A stretch of DNA of 64,000 bases. It comes from Alentia gelatinosa (taxonomy: Eukaryota > Annelida > Polychaeta > Phyllodocida > Polynoidae). A model generated the notes under the pieces. That model made no database searches, had not been told where the DNA came from, and saw only the letters and a list, made by a program, of their open reading frames with translations. Below are positions 43,276-54,297 of this stretch, piece by piece. The stretch spans positions 3,729,694-3,793,693 of the forward strand of contig OX465584.1 in NCBI GenBank assembly GCA_950022655.1. The letters run 5' to 3'. Position 1 is the first letter of the stretch. Every line of letters starts with the position of its first letter. Position numbers and translations under genes: made by a program.

Positions 43276-44059
43276 AGTCACTATTGTATATGTACATAGA
43301 CATCAGAGTAAATTGTAGAGAGGTAACCACTTGATGACGATTCTCATTGTACTGGAGCATTGTAAGACAGGCCACAGAGCCTAAACTTTTCCAGGTAAAA
43401 TATACGATCTAAAAAAAAAGGGAAAAAAATGCCAAGCGCATAAGATCTGTATCTACAACAAAGTAACTTGAATGAATCGTTCTCCATGTTTAATCAAAAT
43501 TACGGGTATTTGTTGGTTGTGGGAAAACTCTACTCAGATAAAGACAAATTAGGCTTTTTCCTATTACCTACACATTTCCTATGAAGGAATATCATTAAAA
43601 AAAAGTGTGGCCAAACTTATTAAATGTTCGGCGTTCAATTAATAGGACTATTTGACCTTTGGGGCTGATAATCAAATCACCCTGCTATTTACACCAACGA
43701 GGCAACGTGGCCGTTACTAGGCACGAGAAAATGCTCAAATCTAAAAAAAAGCTGAATAGGTATTGATTACGGGCCTGGCTGCGTATTAAATACACTAAAA
43801 CATAGCCAGGCTTGTACGCCATCACCGAGAGAACCCAGGCTTTAAAACATTTATTATTGTCCTAATTCGGGTGAAAAGGCAGCAAAAAGGCTAAGAAGAT
43901 GTCCCTATCTTTTTGGTGTATCCCATTTCTTTGGAAAAAAATTGACTGTAGAAGTGGTTTGTATTATCCCTGTAGGGAATATTTGTTTGAAGTAACGCCA
44001 GTTTATCTGTAACAATTCTTTTCTAAAATTCCTCAAAGTTCAGCATTGCTCGAGATAAA
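43276..44059. other. no feature recognised
   Basis: AT-rich unique sequence; GCCTGGCT / AGCCAGGC inverted near 43770-43815. Confidence 0.5.
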
Positions 44060-44540
44060 TTCAGATGAAAATCCTGCTCCTACACATTCATCAAGGGGAG
44101 AGTTCTTTTACGTCCTTCAACACATAGACATTGTATGAGAAGGACTGGCCTTTGATATATCAGTAAATCTACCACTGTTGGGGATGAAGGAGAAAGGTGG
44201 TTGTACACCACACCACATAGACATGGCATGAGAAGGACTGGCCTTTGATATATCAGTAAATCTACCACTGCTTGGGATGAAGGAGAAAGGTGACTGTACA
44301 CCACACTACATAGACATGGTCTGAGAAGGACTGGTCTTTGATATATCAGTAAATCTACCACTGCTGGGGATGAAGGAGAAAGGTTGCTGTACACCACACT
44401 ACAGAGACGTAGTATGAGAAGGACTGGTCTTTGATATGGCAGTAAATCTACCACTGCTGGGGATGAAGGAGAAAGGTTGCTGTACACCACACCACATAGA
44501 CGTAGTATGAGAAGGACTGGTCTTTGATATTGCAGTTAGC
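44060..44540 (-). mobile_element. SINE body array, five 93-bp units
   Basis: Five units with period 93 (for example AGAAGGACTGGCCTTTGATA). Tail and head missing. The right end CAGTTAGCGTTACTTGT matches the right end of a lone unit at 54050-54105. Confidence 0.72.
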
Positions 44541-45159
44541 GTTACTTGTTTCCACTTAGTAAAACGTTGATTTCCATGGAATATTGTGGGTATGTACTTA
44601 TGGATTGGCTGCTATGGATTCCGACACTGAACCTGAAGCAGTCCTTCATTTTCGTATACTACTTCTATCCTACCCACATAAACCGCCTGCAAAACATCAC
44701 CAGTTCTATACTACTCGCATCCTATTCTGTTTATACTACTCCGAAACACCATCCCGTCTATATTACTCACCATACACCATCCCCGGGGAGGCCAATTGGG
44801 GTCAGGAAAATTCCTTCATTGGGACTGAGGCCAGTCTATGTATCACCTAAACCGCACATGGTGTAAGGGGATTCCCAGCGCTCTCCTAGCAGATCCTTGG
44901 ACATAGACTGACAGTCTAGGATATCTGGATATCTGCCTTGAGAGTGGGTCTATGTGTAGTTCTGCACTAAATGGGGTACTCCTCAATAGAAATCATTCAA
45001 AAAAAGATGACCACCCATTATCAGTTCTATATTCTGCAAAATATCTTTACAAGTTCATTAGGAATTGATTTTATACTAGAATGAAAATCCTATATGTAGG
45101 TAAAATTTTAACAACTGGCATCCCACCAGTTTGTCTCATCAAGTCTAAAATATCACATA
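44541..45159. other. no gene recognised
   Basis: 44690-44790 carries diverged ACACCATCC...TATACTACTC units, an outlying edge of the 28-bp satellite. Confidence 0.5.
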
Positions 45160-46865
45160 TATGATACACCATCCTGCCTATACTACTAACTATACACCAA
45201 CCTGTATATACTACTCACTATACACCATCCTGCCTATACTCCTCACAATACACCATCCTGCCTATACTCCTCACAATACACCATCCTGCCTATACTACTC
45301 ACTATACACCATCCTGCCTATACTACTCACAATACACCATCCTGCCTATACTCCTCACAATACACCATCCTGCCTATACTCCTCACTATACACCATCCTG
45401 CCTATACTACTCACGATACACCATCCTGCCTATACTAGCCACGATACACCATCCTGCCTATACTACTCACGATACACCAACCTGCCTATACTACTCACAA
45501 TAGACCATCCTGCCTATACTACTCACGATACACCATCCTGCCTATACTACTAACTATACACCATCCTGCCTATACTACTCGCAATACACCATCCTGCCTA
45601 TACTACTCACGATACACCATCCTGCCTATACTCCTCACAATACACTATTCTGCCTATACTACCATCGATACTAGTCACAATACACCATCCTGCCTATACT
45701 ACTCAGATACCCCATCCCGCTCATACTACTCACAATACACCAACCTGCCTATACTACTTAGATACACCATCCCGCTAATACTACTCACAATACACCAACC
45801 TGCCTATACTAGTCACAATACACCATCCTGCCTATACTAGTCACAATACACCATCCTGCCTATACTCCTCACTATACACCATCCTGCCTATACTACTCAC
45901 GATACACCATCCTGCCTATACTACTCACGATACACCATCCTGCCTATACTACTCACAATACACCATCCTGCCTATACTACTAACTATACACCATCCTGCC
46001 TATACTACTCGCAATACACCATCCTGCCTATACTCCTCACAATACACCATGCTGCCTATACTCCTCACAATACACCAACCTGCCTATACTAGTCACAATA
46101 CACCATCCTGCCTATACTAGTCACAATACACCATCCTGCCTATACTACTCAGATACACCATCCTGCCTATACTACTCACTATACACCATCCTGCCTATAC
46201 TCCTCACAATACACCATCCTGCCTATACTAGTCAGATACACCATCCTGCCTATACTACTCACAACACACCATCCTGCCTATACTCCTCACAATACACCAT
46301 CCTGCCTATACTCCTCACAATACACCATCCTGCCTATACTCCTCACAATACACCATCCTGCCTATACTACTCACAATGCACCATCCTGCCTATACTCCTC
46401 ACAATACACCATCCTGCCTATACTACTCAGATACACCATCCTGCCTATACTACTCAGATACATCATCCTGCCTATAGTACTCACAATACACCATCCTGCC
46501 TATACTACTCAGATACACCATCCTGCCTATACTCCTCACAATACACCATCCCGCCCATACTAGTCACAATACACCATCCGGCCTATACTCCTCACAATAC
46601 ACCATCCTGCCTATACTAGTCACAATACACCATCCTGCCTATACTAGTCACAATACACCATCCTGCCTATACTAGTCACAATACACCATCCCGCCTATAC
46701 TAGTCACAATACACCATCCTGCCTATACTAGTCACAATACACCATCCTGCCTATACTACTAACTGTACACCATCCTGCCTGCCTATACATCCTGCCTATA
46801 CTACTCATGAAACACCATCCTGCCTATACTAGTCAGATACACCATCCTGCTTATACTACTCACAA
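45160..46865. repeat. 28-bp satellite, about 60 units
   Basis: ACACCATCCTGCCTATACTA plus CTCACAAT, with the period measured as 28 bp (45251 to 45279). Variation is at the CTACTCACAA / CTAGTCACAA / CTCCTCACAA positions. Confidence 0.9.
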
Positions 46866-47589
46866 TCAGAGATGAAAGTCAGGACTTGGGAAAAAGTCGG
46901 AAGCCCAAATTCCTCACCCTAACCCTAGCATGCATTTGCTCTGGTGGCCAGTGTACCCAAGTGGGTTCCGTCCAAAAAGGTCAGAAAAGTATGGAATGGT
47001 CGGCGCCTACAGAGTGCTACCTGCCGGGTATTCCCGCTCGACAGGGCCGCCCGCCACCTGCCCACAACGGCCTTGGTTCGGCGGGATTCGGCGCCTTCTG
47101 TTTGAGGAGTACAGCTACTGTGTGGATATTGAAGATTCCATCTCCATCAAAATTCCCAAATATCAGATTTCCGTCAATTGTCAGAAAACTGGCATCCCTG
47201 CACGATACCCCATTCTGCCTCTCCCACTGCCGACCCATCCCGGAGGCCCGGCGTTTAGGGCGTGTTTTAACCCGACGCGCTTTTCGCGTGCTACGCGTCG
47301 AGTGGTAGCACGATGTTTGTCAACATAATTAATCCTTTTTGCACCGACGCCTGAATTATCGATGCAAAGCGGTCTTTTGGGCGTCGGGACATGAGGGGTT
47401 GGGGAAATGGAGGCTGTGGGTGCAGGGTGGGAGGGTGTGTGTGTGTGTGGGGGGGGGGGGGGGGCCGCCTACCCCCAGCCTTGAGTCTGATCGAGCGGAA
47501 GTGGTCAAATCAGGGATACGCCGGTGCCTACCTGTGCGGATGTGATAGATAGCGGGAGTACACGCAACACCTGCCGGTCCGTGCTTGGA
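46866..47589. other. no gene confirmed
   Basis: A CpG-rich block with two overlapping + frames of about 130 codons (46886-47328) lacks recognisable domains. G-run at 47450. It may be a decayed element. Confidence 0.4.
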
Positions 47590-47945
47590 GGGTGCGCGAG
47601 GCCCCGTTCACACCTGCCCACGCAAAATGCACCCATTATTTCAATCATTTTGTCGGCGCTGAATTCAGTCATCAGTCGGTGGTGCTAAATAGCGTAATTT
47701 TGTGTCCACACATCTCTGGCCATGTATGAAATATTTTATGATTTTTTCATTGGCCGATATTTTTAATTGTAAAACGCATTCTCTCCACGAGAATTTCACT
47801 GCGGGTTTAAATCGCTGGGAGCTGAGATCGTCAGCCGGTGGTGCCAAATTGTGTAATTTTAGGAACATAAATCACTGATCAAATATGACGGATTCCTGTT
47901 AATATTTCATTGGAAAGGCAAAATGGTCCGTCGGTGGTGCTAAAA
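47590..47945. mobile_element. V-like fragment
   Basis: CGTTCACACCTGCCC start and repeated GTCGGTGGTGCTAAA / GCCGGTGGTGCCAAA resemble V interior motifs. Borders and relation are uncertain. Confidence 0.3.
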
Positions 47946-48205
47946 GCAGGGATGTCAGTTTGGGTCAGGGAATGATATTTTTTCATGTCGATTTTTCTGC
48001 CACGGACAGACCGAGTAAACTTGGATATTATGTTCTTGTCAGCCGTGCTGAAGGGAGATCCAAAACACACGTTTTATTAGAGTAAATGAGGCTAATTCAA
48101 TATTATTTTTGTTTGACGCAATGAAAAGCAATTACATATACTGAATATGGAAAAGTGGATTTCCACGGAAAAGTGGAAAACTGACATTTCTGGTGTCTAG
48201 TGCAT
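47946..48205 (+). mobile_element. family J MITE, near complete
   Basis: CAGGGATGTCAGTTTGGGTC to GGAAAACTGACATTTCTG; both inverted ends present, middle diverged. Confidence 0.6.
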
Positions 48206-48510
48206 AAGCGTGCATTGGTGTGCATCGTAACGTTTTCGGGAACGTTCATTATTTACGGCAGGGGGGGATGAGCTATTGGAGATGAGGGGGCGGTTGGTAT
48301 GAGGGTATTTGCCTCTCTGTGTGCGTTGGGGTCGAATCACAGTAAAACTGAAGCCTGTGAAGGGCGCTTTATATTGAGGTATTTCCGAGGGGGGGCGGGG
48401 GGCTTTATTTTGAAGTATTTGCCTGTGAGGGGGGCCTCATATTTTGAGTTATTTTCCTTGGGGGGACGTGGAGGCGTTTTCATTTTCAAGGATTCGCAGA
48501 GCATACCCCT

Positions 48511-48541
<31 letters not shown>

Positions 48542-48869
48542 GCTATATATATAATAAACGCCCCCTTAGGAGGGTGGGGGTGATTATGGTTCTAATCTCT
48601 GTAAATGCAATAATCGGCAGCAATAATCACCAGGTGTAAACACAGCCTTAGTTGTAGAAGTTGTACAACGGAAGTCGTACAGCGGAAGTTGTCTGAATGT
48701 CGTCTGCTTCGGGAATGGAACGCGCCAAGTGTTGCCACTCTCCCTCTCACTCTCCATACACATTTACATACGCCTTGTATGCTACATCTACGATCTACAA
48801 AAGGAGCGTTCATTATTTATGGCAGGAGGGGGTGATCTTACTACGATGGATTAGTTGTATGTGTCTACG

Positions 48870-48940
48870 GTATCTGGACGCCCCGCTTCGTAGCCAGCAC
48901 GCCTCGGTTTTCAGCGGGTGACGGGGCGTCCAAAATACTC
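48870..48940. other. hairpin TGGACGCCCCG
   Basis: TGGACGCCCCG and CGGGGCGTCCA are perfect 11-bp arms around CAGCACGCCTCGG, similar in build to the hairpin-element apexes. Confidence 0.5.
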
Positions 48941-49138
48941 TGTCTACTAATAATGTCTACTCTTCATTACCAAGTATAAAATAAGGACCTAAAATAGTTA
49001 ACTTTAGGGAGTGTGCAGCCGCCGTCTAGCAAACGCTATTTCTTCAAATTTTAGCAGGTTTTGACCGTCAAGCTACCGACGGGGAGCAAATAGCCTGCTC
49101 CACCACACAGGTTCTTTATACCTGCCTGATCAGCTGGG

Positions 49139-49367
49139 GCCTGTTTAATAATCTAGCCTCGTACATAAAGGCCCTTTTCTGTATGCCAAGGAGACCCAGG
49201 GACGATGGGGTTCAACTTAATTCAACACTTATGGACGACTTTATAGACAGATAAAACTGTCTTACCAAACGAACTTGAATATCAGTAAACGATAACCCCT
49301 GCACGATGTACAGAAAAGGTCTTCATGTGCGAACCTAGATTATTCAATAGGCCCCATGTTGGTGAGT
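49139..49367. mobile_element. MITE U, ~230 bp
   Basis: GGGGCCTGTTTAATAATCTA and rc right end GGGGCCTATTGAATAATCTA form ~45-bp inverted ends, continuing through CCTTTTCTGTA on both sides. Confidence 0.72.
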
Positions 49368-49394
49368 GTAGTTAACAATGCATTGTCTTTTTCC

Positions 49395-49530
49395 AGCTTG
49401 CCATAGAGGGGTTATAGCCTTGTCTCGTGATTATCAATGAAGTATAAAAACTGAAAATAGTGGTTGTCCCTGGACTACATCGGCGCTATCTGATGATGGC
49501 AGAACTAGCAATCACTCTGTTGCTTGAAGC
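49395..49530 (+). mobile_element. family C fragment
   Basis: ATAGTGGTTGTCCCTGGACT, CATCGGCGCTATCTGATGAT, AGCAATCACTCTGTTGC. Confidence 0.52.
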
Positions 49531-50572
49531 CAGGTCTTCTCATATCTATCCAAGTGGATTCTGTTAACCTTTTATATATTCCCTTTTTACAACAATGTGA
49601 ATTTTAACCTAGCAAAATAAAAATAAATTCATTCAAAAACGAGCCAATTATTCAGATCTGAAGAACTTAAGTTGATAAGTCCTAAAACTGAATCAGTAAT
49701 TATAGCCAGGCAAAAACATTGATAGCTGAGCTACCTTGAAAAACACAAATTTAAAACTAAATCCGGATTTCTCTTTGTATTATCTTCCTTTCTCCAGCGA
49801 CCTTCTCTCTGTTACCTTAGACCGGAGAAATGACGATCTTTGAGGGAAACTGTTTCCCGGGGATATAATCCCGAAGTTACAAGGCAAGTGCTGGTTCCAC
49901 CAACTGGATGGATTTGCTGTGTTATATCTTACAGTGTTGTGATATGTCGTACCTCCTTTGCTGTGACACATCGCGCACGATGATATGTGTACTTTTTCAC
50001 GATGTCGTGTGTATACTTTGGTGCTCCACCACCGCGACACCTCAAGATGCATCACGGCAAATATGCACGCGATCATTCAAAACCTAGCAAGATTCAGCAA
50101 AACAACCAAATCAGGACTAATCTCGCTATATCTTGTGTGTTGGTGGAACTAGCACTTTACCTGCTGAAGAAACCCAGTTTGTAGATTTACAGTAAGTATA
50201 GGTTTATCCTGTCAACAGTATTTGTCCACTGAATCCATATAGTTGCACATTCGTTTCTTGCAAGAGGTAAGGCACAACCTATTTATTATTGACGTTTAGA
50301 CTGGCAGCTGGGTGCAGCCACGTGGCTTGATTCCCAAAGGGATCTATCGATTAAAGTTACTCTCCAATACTAAATTCCGTCTAATGTACGATGCCATATT
50401 GACAATTTACAGCCCACTGCAAAATATCAGTGCAAATGACTGGGCAACGCAGTCGATATCAAACACTTTCTACGTGTATATCAGGCCCACTTTATATTTA
50501 CTGAAACACATGTCATTCTCATAACAGTCCTCAAGGTGGATTCAACACTAAATCGTGTACTAAGCTTCAAAC
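49531..50572. other. no gene recognised
   Basis: Short frames on both strands near 49780-50184; none recognised. Confidence 0.5.
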
Positions 50573-50830
50573 AGGGATGTTAGTTTGAGTCCTACCTCAG
50601 GGAGACTGAGAAAAACATGAAATACAATTCAGAATGGTCAGTATAACCCATGACATGGGGCTGGGGGCTTGTCGGGCCGTTTAGGCTGTATCTTTGGCAT
50701 TAATGAGGCTAGAGTATTTGTTTCATTGTTTTACATAATATAGAATAATCTTTAGACTGAGAATGAAAAACTGGATTTCCTTGGGAAAGTGACATGATGT
50801 CATCTTTCTGTTCTAGAACCTAGCAACTAT
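50573..50830 (+). mobile_element. family J MITE
   Basis: CAGGGATGTTAGTTTGAGTC, CTCAGGGAGACTGAGAAAAA, TTAATGAGGCTAGAG, right end near GATGTCATCTTTCTG. Confidence 0.55.
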
Positions 50831-50939
50831 GTTCATGTTTTCGTGCACAATAAAAAAAACCCACAAAAAACATTGTGACATTCATTTAGACAATCACTAA
50901 CCCATGCCACTGGTTCCTATTTCAAGTATGAATTAGGCC

Positions 50940-51260
50940 CGGGATGTCAGTTGGGGTCAGAAAAATAGGAGCGCAAATATTGTGGTATTAACTTCCTCAG
51001 AGAACCTATGATATGGAGAACAAGTCGGTGTTGTATGCTAAAAATCTTTCACGTTGACACAAAAAGGTGTCATTTCTTGGAGAATTGTGTATGTGTGTTG
51101 GCCATGTCATGTGGCTTAGTGTCTATGGGGAGGTTAAGCCCATTGCTGCATTGACGGGAATGGGGCCCAATTCATAAGTTATTTGTTTTTTAGAAGAAAA
51201 ATAATATTATGCTCTGAAAGTGCAAAAGTGGGTCTCCTATGAAAGGTTGGATATATATGA
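50940..51260 (+). mobile_element. family J MITE, diverged
   Basis: GGGATGTCAGTTGGGGTCAG, GGGGAGGTTAAGCCCATTG, TGGGGCCCAATTCATAAG, ending around GAAAGGTTGGATATATATG. Confidence 0.5.
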
Positions 51261-51865
51261 TATCTGATTAGAGATACGATTGAGGAGGTTGACCACAATC
51301 ATAGATTGGAATAGGATTACCAAAGTGTCATTGATTAAACACAGGCACTGTTGCTGCGCTGCACTGTAAGCATCTAGGCACTGTCTTAAAGACTTGGCAC
51401 CATGCCAGGAAATCTGAGACCGGTTTTCTAGGCAAGGCCAATGTCAATATCAATAAACATTAAAAGCGTCGATTGGTGTTGGCAGCGCGCCAAATCTAAC
51501 ATCAAACACGAAAAAGAGTGTTCTAGACAGTCAATACGATACGAAATGGTTATTATATTGGGGAGGTACATTCGTAGCTGGTTTAGTTTGCATATGTGTA
51601 GCTCCCTCCTGGGTACTGGTATTGATCTGGGGATGGGGGATTGGCAGGAAAGGTTGGTCCGGGTAAGTGTACACAGTGGACCAGCTGATCGCTTGGCCTG
51701 CTGTGGGAGATGGGCGCTCTACAAGAAAGAACACAGATGGGTGGGAGAGTTGACATGCCAGCGACTGTGACATGACAGGCTTACTGCAGGCGGTCTACGA
51801 GTGTTAAACCTGTGTAAATGTCGTCTGCGGTTGTAATCTAACAGCAGGTTGACAGCTCCAGGTCA
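51261..51865. other. no gene confirmed
   Basis: A + frame 51441-51770 without known motifs overlaps a - frame; coding unlikely. Confidence 0.45.
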
Positions 51866-52003
51866 CTAATGAGAACGGTAGGTAGCTCCTCTGAATCCTC
51901 CGACGGAGACAGGGACTGCTGGTGCTCCCCCTCGGCGCCCACTGCACTGCAGCATCACACACGGTCCCCAAACCAAAAGACGCGGGCCGAACGTCCAACC
52001 TAC

Positions 52004-52273
52004 CTTGACATATCCCATCCCCTGTCGTCGAGAGTGCACCTCATGATCCGGGGGATGTTTCCTGTGTCCGTGCGTATGGAAATCCGACCCAGGACTTGAG
52101 CAGTTGGACTTCGTCGTTGACAGCGAGCAAGCGTCCGTTGTCATTGTCGTCGACGGAGTGATTTCTGCCACTCCGATATCGCCGAGTTTGTGCCGACTGT
52201 CTGAACTGTCTGCCGACCGCGAGGACAGCGGATCTTCATCATCTGGTTCGGGATGTAGTCTATGCATGGACAT
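52004..52273 (-). CDS. possible first coding exon of an unknown gene
   Basis: On the - strand an ATG at 52273 opens a 90-codon frame rich in Ser, Asp, His and Pro (SSRSADSSDSRHK; SDFHTHGHRKHPPDHE). It runs to a good donor (CAAG|gtaggt) with last exon base 52004. An in-frame TAG lies upstream. The block 51870-52310 is CpG-rich and repeat-free, unlike its surroundings, which fits an exon or promoter. I recognise no domain; the segment looks disordered. It would be transcribed away from ERGIC2, so the two could share an upstream region. The + strand also has open frames here, so coding status is uncertain. Confidence 0.38.
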
Positions 52274-52316
52274 GTCACGGGACAGTCTGTCCTGTGAAGT
52301 CTATTACGCTATTTAG

Positions 52317-53340
52317 CAGCTGTCAAGAGAGAGGGGTTGGTGGTTCTGCCCCTCCCGCCATGGTGAAAACAAACACTCTCTCCTCGCAGGCTGCAAGACG
52401 GGGAAATCAACATACATATTGATTCGCACTTTCGTATTATATTCCTTTGCTCAAAAGTAAAAACTCACAATGTAAAATATTAATCTTGTCAAAATGCATT
52501 TTATGTATTACTTTATTTTAATGTTAAGTTAGATCTTCATAAAAAAAAATTAAGTACTTAACTAAATACATAAAGGTAGCTTGAATAGTTTGCCAACTGC
52601 CCGCTAGGGCCGCAGAACCAACAGCCACATCAACATCTGTGGCCTAACTTAGCCGCAAAACAACAAATGTTTATGAATTCCTGATGCTTTATTGAAGATA
52701 CAGGTTAGTTGGCGTTTGTAGATATGAAAAATAGACTCATATATTGGTGACATTGGGATATATGATCCGAAAACAAGTAGATGTTTACGCCCTAAACACT
52801 TCCCGGTTGCACGATCAACTAGTAATAGTATCCTACTTCAGACTCCAGTGCTGACACTCACACTGGTGAGCCTTGGATAGAAAACAAAATACCTAACCAT
52901 TTCAGTCACGGGATCTTTCAGGAATTTCTTTTATATCTCAACTATCTTTCTCGAGATCAATGTAGATCCCAGGAAAAAAGTGAGTTGACCAAAACAGGAG
53001 GAGAAAATGAGTTAACCCTAAAAAAAGATATCATTTTACTTTTAGCTTTCAGCTTCACTTTGATTTTAGATCTAGTCCGAGAGGCTCCCACTGTGAAGCG
53101 GTGTCCGCTAGGCAGTCCAAGTCTCTCGGACTAAAGAATACAGGCCCCCTGAACCCCTTTCTCGGATCAATCCTTGGCACTGTGCTAATTACATACTCGA
53201 TACTCTACGTATTTTTTGTTTAAATGTCGTGTGTATTCAAAAAGCCAGAGAAACATTTTCCTCCACAGTCTTGTTCTGTATCCTGCCTCAAGTCAATGCC
53301 AATGGAAGTTAATTGGTGAATTAGTATAAATTGTCACTTT
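52317..53340. other. intergenic; possible shared upstream region
   Basis: Repeat-poor region between the - strand candidate exon and ERGIC2. If both are genes, their promoters and the missing ERGIC2 5' exon should lie here or within the SINE/MITE block up to 54297. Confidence 0.4.
53072..53136. other. hairpin TTAGTCCGAGAG
   Basis: CTAGTCCGAGAGGCTCCC and rc-like AGTCTCTCGGACTAA close a 65-bp hairpin in otherwise unique sequence. Confidence 0.5.
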
Positions 53341-53859
53341 TAAAGTTTCTGTCTGACCCCAACTGACATCCCTTCATGATGTCTTCTCCTTTTTTTTCTT
53401 CTTTTTTTTTTTTTAAATTGCAGTCATTGCAAAAACAATGATCTTCCATGCAAAGGGGTGGTTAGATCGCTTCAGTAAACCCAGGGTTGTGAGTTCGAGT
53501 CCCACTGCAGCCATCTTTCTCCTTCATCCCCTGCATTGGTAGACTTATTGTTGTATCAAAGGCCAATCCTTCTCATTCTATGCTTATCTGGTATGGGAAG
53601 AAAATTGCCTCGGTAGATGTGTAGAAGCAAAATTTCTACCTAAATTGATCTCATTCTTTCCAGTTAGTCCCTATATTAGGGTCCCCTGAGATGTTAACCC
53701 TTTCACTACCCTTCATAGTACCAAATAGTACCCTGAGGTATGCTGCTAACGTACTATTTTCACGCCTTTAGTACGCTGGTGCTGTTCACAATATACACAG
53801 TGACGTCATTATATCACACCTCCATGTTAACCAAAATGATTAGAAAGTTATATGATGAT

Positions 53860-53884
53860 GATAATAATAATAATAATGATGATG

Positions 53885-53965
<81 letters not shown>
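53860..53965. repeat. (AAT)n microsatellite inside MITE 2
   Basis: About 33 AAT/GAT triplets. The poly-Asn frame across it is an artefact. Confidence 0.88.
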
Positions 53966-53966
<1 letters not shown>

Positions 53967-54049
53967 TATAGTTGTTCACAGGTTGGAAAAATATCATCAA
54001 AATATTCTCATTATTTCATCAAATAAAAGTAATTACCTAGATTTCACCA

Positions 54050-54105
54050 TCAGCACATAGACATGGTATGTGAAGGACTGGTCTTTGATTTTACAGTTAT
54101 CGTTA
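54050..54105 (-). mobile_element. lone 93-mer fragment inside MITE
   Basis: CACATAGACATGGTATGTGA and GGACTGGTCTTTGAT match the SINE body unit. It lies within the piggyBac-like MITE 53698-54208 next to its (AAT)n tract. Confidence 0.5.
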
Positions 54106-54297
54106 TTTGTCTCAAGGCATCATAGCATGCTACGCCCGGGAATGCCTCCAGGCATCACGGTGTGCTATGCCTGAGAATGCCTCCAGGCATCATAGCGTAG
54201 TTAAAGGGTTAAACAAACAAACCGAATCTTCGATGAAAAATGTTGGGATTTGTTCAAGAACAAAACAATACAGAATGATAAATTTTATGTGTTTCAG

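Larger units (their letters stand above)
53698..54208. mobile_element. piggyBac-like MITE 2, upstream of ERGIC2 start exon
   Basis: Ends CCCTTTCACTAC / rc CCCTTTAACTAC with TTAA at 53694-53697 and 54209-54212. It holds an (AAT)n tract of about 100 bp, a SINE body fragment and, at the right, 2-3 units with GAATGCCTCCAGGCATCA. It splits the SINE tail exactly at TTAA. Confidence 0.8.
53461..54225 (+). mobile_element. SINE (tail C), interrupted by a piggyBac-like MITE
   Basis: Head with B-box GAGTTCGAGTCCC, one 93-bp body unit, and a tail (GGGTCCCCTGAGATGTTAA) resembling the LINE Q 3' end. The tail resumes as ACAAACAAACC at 54213 after the MITE 53698-54208. Imperfect duplications ATCTTCCATG (53451-53460) and ATCTTCGATG (54226-54235) flank the whole unit. 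It ends about 70 bp before the ERGIC2 exon 2 acceptor. Confidence 0.72.

Noticed and set aside
45161..45553. 130-codon frame in the 28-bp satellite
   Set aside because: The 28-bp unit rotates through frames; open by chance because the unit lacks stops.
46886..47328. two overlapping 130-140-codon frames
   Set aside because: Mutually overlapping, Pro/Arg-rich from CpG-rich DNA, no motif; likely chance.
53740..54060. poly-Asn protein
   Set aside because: Translation of an (AAT)n microsatellite inside a MITE.
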